A DNA stretch of 64,000 nt, from the NCBI RefSeq assembly GCF_004634245.1, contig NZ_SJTF01000012.1, positions 124,001 through 188,000 on the forward strand, read 5' to 3'. The notes below the pieces were generated by a model that was not told the DNA's origin, did not search any database, and was given only the letters and a program-made list of their open reading frames with translations. The stretch's first letter is position 1. Every line of letters begins with the position of its first letter. The position numbers and the translations under genes were made by a program. Source of the stretch: Flavobacterium foetidum (lineage in GTDB: Bacteria > Bacteroidota > Bacteroidia > Flavobacteriales > Flavobacteriaceae). This document shows positions 51,983-57,813 of this stretch, piece by piece.

Positions 51983-52966
51983 TTATTTTTTTATGGTTTC
52001 TGCCTTAAAAATACCGGCAAGTAAATAGTCTAATTGTTTGTACTCGATTAAAAAAGCGTCATGTCCGTGCACCGAATCAATTTCGCTGTAAAAAACATTG
52101 TCTTTAAACTTCTTCAACTCTTCATAAGTCTCAACATTTTCTTTGGCTGTAAAAAACAAATCTGAGTTGATTCCAATGATATGAATTGAAGCTTTGGATT
52201 TAGATAATAGATTTTCGAAATTCTGCGTATTTCTGGTAATATCGATTGTTTTAAGAAGCTGATTCATGAGCTTATAAGAAGAAAGCTGGTATCTTTTCTG
52301 CAGTTTTTTTCCGTGATGCGCCAACCAGCTTTCGATATTAAAAATCAAAAGATCCTGATTTATGGTTCTCTGAAATTTTTCTTTGAATGATTCTGGAGAA
52401 CGATAACACAACATGGCATGAATTCTGGCATCTTCGATAGGTTTAGAAGAATTATTAAGAATCTGCTCCTGAAGAAAACAGTTTGCAATAAGCCAGTCTG
52501 TAGATTTCCAGTCGCTTGCAATCGGAATTAAATGTTCTGTGATGTTTGGCGCTAAAGCTAAAATCTCCCATGCAATTCCACCACCAACAGAGCCGCCGAT
52601 AATCGCAAAAAGCTTTTCTACATTTAATGTTTTTAAGCCTTCGATAAATATTCGAGCTATATCTCTGGCTTTAAAATCTAGATGGTTTTCTACGATGAAA
52701 GACGTGCTTCCGTTTCCAGGAACATCAAAGGCCAGAATGGTGTACACAGCAGTATCAATAGTTTTTCCTTCACCGATTAAATCGCTCCACCAGCCATTTT
52801 CGCCAGTCACTTCTGCATTTCCAGTTAGTGCATGATTTACCAAAACAATTGGTGCGCTGTGCAGCGGCTGTCCGGCGAGCGTAAAATTTAGAGGCAGTGA
52901 ATGAAAAACTGCACCACTTTCTGTGATGAAATCTTGAATTATAATGGGACTTGGTCTATTTTCCAA
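51983..52966 (-). CDS. metX: Homoserine O-acetyltransferase
   Basis: Makes O-acetylhomoserine from homoserine and acetyl-CoA. The protein is 327 aa, an alpha/beta hydrolase. VLVNHALTGNAEVTGENGWW lies near the N-terminus, the nucleophile Ser126 in IIGGSVGGGIAWE, and the acid and His in GINSDLFFTA and DSVHGHDAFLIE. It is slightly shorter than the 350-380 aa average and its VPGNG replaces the usual N-x-GS-C-G, but the order of motifs is clear. A SAM-I riboswitch (53044-53147) lies directly upstream, and thrA follows after one base. Confidence 0.9.
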   Translation of the reverse strand: MENRPSPIIIQDFITESGAVFHSLPLNFTLAGQPLHSAPIVLVNHALTGNAEVTGENGWWSDLIGEGKTIDTAVYTILAFDVPGNGSTSFIVENHLDFKARDIARIFIEGLKTLNVEKLFAIIGGSVGGGIAWEILALAPNITEHLIPIASDWKSTDWLIANCFLQEQILNNSSKPIEDARIHAMLCYRSPESFKEKFQRTINQDLLIFNIESWLAHHGKKLQKRYQLSSYKLMNQLLKTIDITRNTQNFENLLSKSKASIHIIGINSDLFFTAKENVETYEELKKFKDNVFYSEIDSVHGHDAFLIEYKQLDYLLAGIFKAETIKK

Positions 52967-53043
52967 TTTTCAAATCTATTTTTTTGATTTGTATGTGGAA
53001 ATATTAGAAAGAAAGTCTAGAGTAAACTAGAAAAATTCTTGTT

Positions 53044-53147
53044 GTTATCTTTCCACGTTGGGCGTGGTAGAATGCAGCACCTTCTTCGAATTAACGAAGG
53101 GTTGCTAAGGATTCATCGGGTCTAATCCCTCCTCCTTTCTTTATAAC
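53044..53147 (-). promoter_or_regulatory. SAM-I (S-box) riboswitch upstream of metX-thrA
   Basis: On the minus strand: GTTAT (P1, 53143-53147), AAAGGAGGAGGGATTAGACCC, GATGAATCCTTAGCAACCC, GAAGAAGGTGCTGCATTCTACC, and the P1 partner GATAAC. The core matches the S-box consensus and the copy at 34827-34936. It lies 78 nt before the metX start. Confidence 0.93.
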
Positions 53148-53176
53148 ATTTCAATACGTTTTTGAACTTAACGGTG

Positions 53177-53208
53177 CAAATTAACTACTAATTTCTTAAA
53201 CAAGCAAA
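53177..53208 (-). promoter_or_regulatory. Promoter of the metX riboswitch transcript
   Basis: On the minus strand, TTTG (53205-53208), 20 nt, TTAATTTG (53177-53184, one base off TAnnTTTG). The spacing equals that of the promoter at 34960-34991. It means metX-thrA can be transcribed without reading through the small ORFs upstream. Confidence 0.55.
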
Positions 53209-53337
53209 TTTTATCGAAACTGATTAGTCGATTTCTTAAACATAATTCAATGAGAAACTATTGTACGCAAAAAATTACCGAACAATTTGCCCAGTAAAAT
53301 TAAGCAGGTTTTACCCTAGTTTATGTCTCTTTCTATT

Positions 53338-53538
53338 TTAAATAAAAAGCGTTTCATTTTCTTTTGAGTACATCAAAAACAATAAAGAATTCGGAGTTTT
53401 TTTGGTAGCATTTTCTGCTGTACCGTTCATGCCGAATCTTGGGTGTGCCAATTCTTCTGTTGGTGGCGGATTGTTTCTTTTTGTCCTTTTATTTTTCAAA
53501 TTAGAAATCGTTTTTGCTAAGTAGTTCAATGTGCTCAT
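53338..53538 (-). CDS. Small protein B (66 aa), tail shared with small protein A
   Basis: It opens MSTLNYLAKTISNLKNKRTK, is basic then Pro/Asn-rich (NNPPPTEELAHPRFGMNG), and ends KTPNSLLFLMYSKENETLFI. The tail matches that of the 61-aa protein at 56883-57068 (KTxxSLLFxxYxxExExLF). It lies after the second leader and terminator of the metX-side module and 130 nt before the promoter of the metX riboswitch. No family is recognised. The shared tail and shared place in two met modules argue that it is a real gene. Confidence 0.6.
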   Translation of the reverse strand: MSTLNYLAKTISNLKNKRTKRNNPPPTEELAHPRFGMNGTAENATKKTPNSLLFLMYSKENETLFI

Positions 53539-53612
53539 GATATTTAAGTTTTAGTAGTTGTTTTATAATCTTTATTTCTGTTTTATTTTTTTGTTAAATC
53601 CGTTGTGGGAAT

Positions 53613-53652
53613 AAAAAAACCCTTTTGGAATTTCAGATACCAAAAGGGCTTA
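53613..53652 (-). terminator. Terminator after mini-ORF 4
   Basis: On the minus strand, CCCTTTTGG-N11-CCAAAAGGG-TTTTTTT, a nine-base-pair stem with a seven-T run. It lies 33 nt past the mini-ORF stop and is closely similar to the terminator at 57094-57130. Confidence 0.88.
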
Positions 53653-53684
53653 AGCTTTTAAACTCATTTATACTTTTAGTATCA

Positions 53685-53747
53685 TCAGACGGGTGCGCAA
53701 ATAGATGCGACAGCAAACATCTTGTTCACCTGTACGGATTTGTTCAT
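53685..53747 (-). CDS. Mini-ORF 4 (20 aa), metX-side module
   Basis: MNKSVQVNKMFAVASICAPV from ATG 53747 to TGA at 53685. It shares VNKM(F) near residues 7-11 with mini-ORFs 2 and 3. Only one Cys and two Met, so an attenuation read-out of Met or Cys is less clear than for mini-ORFs 1 and 2. It is followed by the terminator at 53613-53652. Confidence 0.55.
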   Translation of the reverse strand: MNKSVQVNKMFAVASICAPV

Positions 53748-53792
53748 CTGTGATTTATATTTTGTTATTTTTAAAAAATTCTGCATTTCTAA

Positions 53793-53830
53793 TAATTTAA
53801 AAAGCCTCTCAAAATTGTTTGGGAGGCTTT
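53793..53830 (-). terminator. Terminator after mini-ORF 3
   Basis: On the minus strand, AAAGCCTC-N14-GAGGCTTT-TTAAATT; stem of eight base pairs with a short T run, 30 nt past the mini-ORF stop. Confidence 0.75.
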
Positions 53831-53859
53831 GCATATAAAATTTGTTTCTTACAATTCTT

Positions 53860-53931
53860 TTAAGCAATAGACACTCCAGCCTCGGCAATAACCGAAATGG
53901 CACTAAACATTTTGTTGACTTTTAAGTTCAT
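53860..53931 (-). CDS. Mini-ORF 3 (23 aa), metX-side module
   Basis: It begins MNLKVNKMFSAISV and ends in GVSIA. VNKMF is shared with mini-ORF 4, and the hydrophobic I/V/A/S-rich tail has no Cys. Start at ATG 53931. It is followed by a terminator. A leader peptide, a small secreted peptide or chance are all possible; the repeated layout with mini-ORF 4 favours a real element. Confidence 0.5.
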   Translation of the reverse strand: MNLKVNKMFSAISVIAEAGVSIA

Positions 53932-54164
53932 TTGATTTCTAGTAGTTTTTGGGTATAACAAATATGCAAATATTTTTTTTATTAAACAAATAAAATTCAG
54001 GAATTTAATTACAAAAATCGTTAAAAAGTGTTTTTTGTCGTTATAAAACATCTTACAAAATTCAAAAAACAGCAAACTTAAGCATAAATCCTACAAAAAC
54101 AGACATTTCACAAGCAATCTAGTATCACTCTGTCAAAGAACAATCTTAAAAACATTTGCACTTT

Positions 54165-55253
54165 TTAAAGCCAGACGGCTTCTTTATTCTTTATTTTTTC
54201 GGCAATTTTCAGAATATCCGTTATGATTCCTCTAGAAATTGCTTGTTTACATGGAGACGCACTTCGAATCACAATCGGGATATCGGCATAAGACTGTGTA
54301 TAAATTTCAAAAACAGTATCTGCTCCGTTTAGTTTACCTATTGCAGAATCTATTGGTTCAGAAACCAGCTTGGCGGAAAGCGAATTTTGGGCCGCATCAA
54401 ATTCACCTACATAACGCAAAACATGATTTTCAGCCTGTGTAATTTTCGCAATCTTAAATGACTTATCCAGAGCCTCTTTATTCAATACGCCATTTTTCTC
54501 CAAATGCTTTTCTGTTATAAAAGGAAGAATTTCGACATCTGAAAGGTCAAAATCTTTTCCTATTTCTCGTGCCAGAATCAAAAGTTTTCGTGCCGTGTCG
54601 TTTCCTGACAAATCTTCTTTAAAAGTCGAACGCATCAATCCGAGCAAGCTTGCATCTTTTAAAACAGACGAAAACGAAACATCGTCTGCAGAGAACCTAT
54701 TAAAGACATAACTCAAATTATCCGAAAAAACGCCTCTGATTTTTGTAATTTTTTCGCCAGCATAATACAAATCTCTTAAGGTCTGCAAAATCGGAATTCC
54801 GGTATCGACCGATGTTTCGTACAAAAACTCTTTGTCGTGTTTTTTCAGATTCTCACGAATTTCTTTGTACAAGTCAATCGGAAGCGTATTGGCGTTTTTG
54901 TTGACCGCAACAATATTAAATCCGTTTTCAATCAGCGTATTGTAATGATAAATCAGTTCATTGCTAGCTGTAGCATCGACTGCAATCAAATTTTCGAATT
55001 CGTTTTCTTTGGCAAATTCTACAATATCTTTCACCTTAAACGGAACGGCCAATTGCAGAAAATTGGTTTCCCAAGAATATCCCACTCCTTCTTTCTCAAA
55101 AAAAGCGACAGTTGAATTGGTTATTATTGGAAAATGAAAATCGACGTTTTTACTCTTGAGAAAAAAGTCCTGACTTTCAATAATCTGATTAATCAAAGTA
55201 CTTCCGATATTCCCAATTCCAAAAAGAATGATATTTATTTTAAGCTTTGACAT
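54165..55253 (-). CDS. Homoserine dehydrogenase paralogue with degraded catalytic motifs
   Basis: A protein of 362 aa that aligns over its length to the C-terminal half of ThrA. The Rossmann GIGNIGSTLINQI (12-24) and late GND...ARKLLILARE with Lys223 are kept. The key loops have changed: ThrA NVGAGLP is SVDTGIP (148-154), GVFSGTLSYLF is GVFSDNLSYVF (174-184), GYTEPDPREDL is GLMRSTFKEDL (205-215), and the final GAGAGSAVTARG is SASPCKQAISRG. The Glu of TEPDP, needed to bind homoserine, is lost. It is probably a non-catalytic partner or regulator, or has a new substrate. The gene is intact, in tandem with metY (gap of 241 nt with a repeat). Confidence 0.85.
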   Translation of the reverse strand: MSKLKINIILFGIGNIGSTLINQIIESQDFFLKSKNVDFHFPIITNSTVAFFEKEGVGYSWETNFLQLAVPFKVKDIVEFAKENEFENLIAVDATASNELIYHYNTLIENGFNIVAVNKNANTLPIDLYKEIRENLKKHDKEFLYETSVDTGIPILQTLRDLYYAGEKITKIRGVFSDNLSYVFNRFSADDVSFSSVLKDASLLGLMRSTFKEDLSGNDTARKLLILAREIGKDFDLSDVEILPFITEKHLEKNGVLNKEALDKSFKIAKITQAENHVLRYVGEFDAAQNSLSAKLVSEPIDSAIGKLNGADTVFEIYTQSYADIPIVIRSASPCKQAISRGIITDILKIAEKIKNKEAVWL

Positions 55254-55279
55254 GATTTTTAAATTTTAATTTTTTTTCA

Positions 55280-55412
55280 ACCATATAAGTAATATAAGTT
55301 CATTTAATTGCCGTGTACATAGCAGTTCTTCGGTCTAGAGTTAGACGCACTGCGGTGCGTCTGGCTTTGTAACGCAAAAAATATTTAAATGAACTTATAT
55401 TACTTATATGGT
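55280..55412. repeat. ACCATATAAGTAATATAAG inverted repeat, copy 2
   Basis: Arms of about 28 nt (ACCATATAAGTAATATAAG... and its complement) enclose a GC-richer hairpin (GACGCACTGCGGTGCGTC). It is located between metY and the homoserine dehydrogenase paralogue. Confidence 0.85.
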
Positions 55413-55494
55413 TTAATTTATATTGATGTTTTTTATAAAAAATTACCTTTAGCAAAAAGCTAAAGGCAATCTTTCAAACAAAAAACAAAAAAAC

Positions 55495-56799
55495 CTAGTT
55501 TTTATTGATGCTGTATTGCGATTGTGTTACACTTGCAAATACAGCTTCAAGATCAGCAATCAAATCTTCGATGTCTTCAATTCCGACAGAAAGGCGAATC
55601 AAATCTTTTGAAACCCCTGTTTCAATCTGTTCTTCATCTGTCAATTGCTGGTGAGTAGTGCTAGCCGGATGGATGATTAGTGATTTTGTGTCTCCGATAT
55701 TGGCTAACAAAGAAAATAATTTGGTCTCGTCTACCACTTTTTTAGCGGCGTCAAAACCTCCTTTTAAGCCAAAAGTGATGATTCCGCTTTGACCCTGCGG
55801 AAGATATTCCTGAGCCAAATCATAATATTTGCTGGATTTTAGTCCTGGATAATTCACCCAAACTACCTCATCTTGTTTTTCAAGCCATTCGGCAAGAGCC
55901 TGAGCATTTTCGCTGTGTTTTTTGATTCGGACAGGAAGTGTTTCTAAGCCTTGAATAATCTGAAAAGCATTAAAAGGACTCAAAGCCGATCCAAAATCTC
56001 TCAGTCCTTCAATTCGGACTTTTGCAATAAAAGCGGCATTTCCAAGAGCTTCATGATAAACTAAACCATGATAACCTGCTGAAGGCTCTGTAAATTCAGG
56101 GAATTTTCCGTTTGACCAGTCAAAATTTCCAGCGTCAATAATGGCGCCTCCTAATGACGTACCGTTTCCGGAAATATATTTTGTCAAGGAATGAATAACA
56201 ATATCGGCACCATATTTAATCGGGTTCAATAAATAAGGTGTCGCAACTGTATTATCTACTATAAAGGGTACTTTGAAAGCTTTGGCCTGTGCCGAAATGC
56301 CTTTTAGATCCAAAACATCTAATTTTGGATTTCCTAAAGATTCAACAAAGAAAGCTCTAGTATTTTCTTTTGCCGCCTTAGTAAAATTCTCTGGATTTGA
56401 AGGATCAACAAAAGTGGTTGTAATTCCTAAACGAGGAAGGGTCACCTTCAGCAGATTATAAGTTCCTCCATATAAACTATTTGATGCCACAATATGGTCT
56501 CCGGCTTTCAGGAGCGTTAATAATGTAGTCGAAATGGCCGATGCTCCAGAGGCTGTCACTACGGCTCCGATGCCGCCTTCAAGTGCTGCAAGACGCTGTT
56601 CTAAAACGTCGTTTGTCGGATTATTTAATCGAGTATAAATAAATCCTGCCTCTGCTAGTCCGAATAAATTGGCCGCATGATCGGCATTATTAAAAACATA
56701 CGATGATGTCTGATAAATAGGCACTGCTCTTGTTCCAGCGTTTTTAGTAACATCGTGTCCTGCGTGAAGTGCGTTTGTTGAAAATTTTTGTGTGCTCAT
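55495..56799 (-). CDS. metY: O-acetylhomoserine sulfhydrylase
   Basis: Joins sulfide to O-acetylhomoserine to give homocysteine. The protein is 434 aa, which fits MetY (about 430) better than cystathionine enzymes (about 390). The PLP lysine is in VIHSLTKYISGNGTSLGG; other marks are YTRLNNPTNDVLEQRLAALEGG, NSLYGGTYNLLKVTLPRLGI and the C-terminal LIRLSVGIEDIEDLIADLE. It takes sulfide from the sulfate-reducing operon and acetylhomoserine from MetX. It lies downstream of two Met/Cys-rich mini-ORFs with terminators and a small protein gene. Confidence 0.9.
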   Translation of the reverse strand: MSTQKFSTNALHAGHDVTKNAGTRAVPIYQTSSYVFNNADHAANLFGLAEAGFIYTRLNNPTNDVLEQRLAALEGGIGAVVTASGASAISTTLLTLLKAGDHIVASNSLYGGTYNLLKVTLPRLGITTTFVDPSNPENFTKAAKENTRAFFVESLGNPKLDVLDLKGISAQAKAFKVPFIVDNTVATPYLLNPIKYGADIVIHSLTKYISGNGTSLGGAIIDAGNFDWSNGKFPEFTEPSAGYHGLVYHEALGNAAFIAKVRIEGLRDFGSALSPFNAFQIIQGLETLPVRIKKHSENAQALAEWLEKQDEVVWVNYPGLKSSKYYDLAQEYLPQGQSGIITFGLKGGFDAAKKVVDETKLFSLLANIGDTKSLIIHPASTTHQQLTDEEQIETGVSKDLIRLSVGIEDIEDLIADLEAVFASVTQSQYSINKN

Positions 56800-56882
56800 G
56801 ATTTCTTAGTTTTTTAGGTATTGTTAATACGTTTATATATTGTTATTGTAATTGATTTTTGTGATTGTAATTGATTTTTGAT

Positions 56883-57068
56883 TTAAGCAAAAAGACTCTC
56901 CGCTTCTTCTTCCAAATCATACAAATGAAAGAGCAATGATTTTTGAGTTTTAATACGCTGTTCCGGATTGTATTTTACTGTTTCTGCTGATTCTTCAGCA
57001 TTATTATTTAAAGAATTATTACTTAATAAGTATTGAAATGCGATTGTATTTATATCTAGTGTTTTCAT
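56883..57068 (-). CDS. Small protein A (61 aa) upstream of metY
   Basis: It starts at ATG 57068, MKTLDINTIAFQYLLSNNSL; an upstream in-frame start would read through the terminator region and is rejected. It is Asn/Glu-rich and ends with KTQKSLLFHLYDLEEEAESL and then FA. The tail matches that of small protein B (53338-53538). The gene lies right behind the second terminator (57094-57130) and 83 nt before metY, so it would be the first ORF expressed on antitermination. The function is unknown. Confidence 0.65.
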   Translation of the reverse strand: MKTLDINTIAFQYLLSNNSLNNNAEESAETVKYNPEQRIKTQKSLLFHLYDLEEEAESLFA

Positions 57069-57093
57069 GATTTTAATTTTTAAGTAATGAAAT

Positions 57094-57130
57094 AAAAAAA
57101 GCCCTTTCGGATGGCTTACCAAAAGGGCTT
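57094..57130 (-). terminator. Terminator/attenuator after mini-ORF 2
   Basis: On the minus strand, AAGCCCTTT-N14-AAAGGGCTT-TTTTTATT. Between the mini-ORF stop and this hairpin are two small stems (AAAGATcgaATCTTT, which begins at the stop codon, and TATAGTttcaACTATA), the sort of layout in which ribosome position could decide folding. Confidence 0.88.
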
Positions 57131-57161
57131 ATAGTTGAAACTATAACAAAGATTCGATCTT

Positions 57162-57242
57162 TCACTTTTGGCAACAGCAACTTTGGATACACATTGGCAT
57201 CTTACAACACATCATCATTTTATTTACTGTCGAATTTTTCAT
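57162..57242 (-). CDS. Mini-ORF 2: Met/Cys-rich leader peptide (26 aa)
   Basis: From ATG 57242 to TGA 57162. The peptide starts MKNSTVNKMMMCCKMPMC and has a CCC run near its end: six Met and six Cys in 26 residues. A gap of 32 nt separates it from the terminator at 57094-57130. A ribosome short of Cys or Met would stall on MMMCCKM or on CCC. Its position upstream of metY, the enzyme that uses sulfide to make homocysteine, makes a translation-coupled attenuator the best reading. The role is inferred from composition and layout; no such peptide family is known to me. Confidence 0.75.
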   Translation of the reverse strand: MKNSTVNKMMMCCKMPMCIQSCCCQK

Positions 57243-57262
57243 TTTCTTTTTTTTTTAATCCT

Positions 57263-57329
57263 ATAGGCGATATAAGTTCATTTAATTTTACTGTAATCAA
57301 CTTATATTTCTTATATCACTTATATGGTT
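57263..57329. repeat. GATATAAGTTCATTT inverted repeat, copy 3
   Basis: A divergent copy of the 45888-45962 and 55280-55412 family lies between the first terminator and mini-ORF 2. Confidence 0.65.
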
Positions 57330-57344
57330 GTATTTTTCATTGTA

Positions 57345-57374
57345 TAAAAAAACCTCTGCTGTTGGGCAGAGGTC
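57345..57374 (-). terminator. Terminator/attenuator after mini-ORF 1
   Basis: On the minus strand, ACCTCTGC-N6-GCAGAGGT-TTTTTT: stem of eight base pairs and a run of Ts, 26 nt after the mini-ORF 1 stop. Confidence 0.9.
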
Positions 57375-57399
57375 TTATTGTTATTTTTAGATTTAATTA

Positions 57400-57468
57400 C
57401 TAAACAATAGTGCACTCTGCGGATAAATCCGACATCATACAGCACATATTTTTAGCAATTAGATTCAT
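57400..57468 (-). CDS. Mini-ORF 1: Met/Cys-rich leader peptide (22 aa)
   Basis: From ATG 57468 to TAG 57400. Begins MNLIAKNMCCMMSDLS and has a further Cys at 19: four Met and three Cys in 22 residues, with the run MCCMM at 8-12. A strong terminator follows at 57345-57374. It is the first ORF of the metY-direction transcript, 72 nt from the putative Rrf2 operator at 57540-57563. The composition, tandem arrangement with mini-ORF 2 and terminator support a leader peptide. Confidence 0.7.
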   Translation of the reverse strand: MNLIAKNMCCMMSDLSAECTIV

Positions 57469-57539
57469 TTTTCTTATTCGTTTGTTTGGCAAATTTGAGA
57501 ACTTTTTTTGAAACCACCAAACAAAAACCAAAATAATTT

Positions 57540-57563
57540 CCATTATCCTATCAAATTAGTATG
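57540..57563 (-). promoter_or_regulatory. Putative Rrf2 operator, site D (before the metY leader)
   Basis: On the minus strand, CATACTAATTTGATAGGATA matches the shared motif ACTAAWTYGATAGGAT. It lies 72 nt upstream of mini-ORF 1 and about 50 nt from the metK -33 element on the other strand. A clear -7 for the minus strand is not seen. Confidence 0.6.
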
Positions 57564-57610
57564 CTAGTGTTAAATTTCTGCTATAAAAAATAAAAAAAGT
57601 TGAACTTTAA

Positions 57611-57640
57611 TTTGCAAATCAAAATGGTTTTATACCTTTG
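57611..57640 (+). promoter_or_regulatory. metK promoter
   Basis: TTTG (57611-57614), 18 nt, TACCTTTG is seen here as TATACCTTTG with the -7 at 57633-57640. Transcription should begin near 57646, just before the SAM-II-like aptamer. Confidence 0.75.
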
Positions 57641-57650
57641 CACGCGAATA

Positions 57651-57750
57651 CAGAGGAAAAATTTGAACTGATTGCAACCTCTTCATAATGAAATGGTTCG
57701 TTATGAGTACTGGAAAGTTTTAATTTCGGTATTAAAAAATGCTAAAGCAG
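57651..57750 (+). promoter_or_regulatory. SAM-II-like riboswitch upstream of metK
   Basis: A P1 stem AGAGG...CCTCT encloses AAAAATTTGAACTGATTGCAA, which resembles the GAUUU...UUGCA loop of SAM-II. After an inserted hairpin (TCATAATGA...TTCGTTATGA) the conserved 3' core AAAATGCTAAAGC appears, as in SAM-II's UGCUAAAG. The match is by eye; the class is likely but not certain. The core overlaps a terminator (57741-57772). Confidence 0.62.
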
Positions 57751-57772
57751 CAACTCTCCTTTAGCCTTTTTT
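57741..57772 (+). terminator. Intrinsic terminator overlapping the SAM-II-like core
   Basis: GCTAAAG-N11-CTTTAGC-CTTTTTT: the 5' arm (57741-57747) is the conserved GCTAAAG of the aptamer. The two folds should exclude each other, or the terminator forms when the aptamer is not holding this strand. It lies 42 nt before the metK ATG. Confidence 0.78.
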
Positions 57773-57813
57773 GCAATTTTTCTCCTCGCTTAATTTTAAT
57801 TTTAATCATTATT

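Noticed and set aside
53685..54075. Longer versions of mini-ORFs 3 and 4 (71-72 codons)
   Set aside because: The upstream parts run through terminator or AT-rich promoter-like DNA with poor codon content; only the short forms share VNKM and a consistent layout.
57739..57813. Longer N-terminus for MetK from ATG 57739
   Set aside because: It lies within the aptamer core and terminator, and the hydrophobic extra residues match no MetK. The family start MAYLFTSESVSEGHPDK is at 57814.
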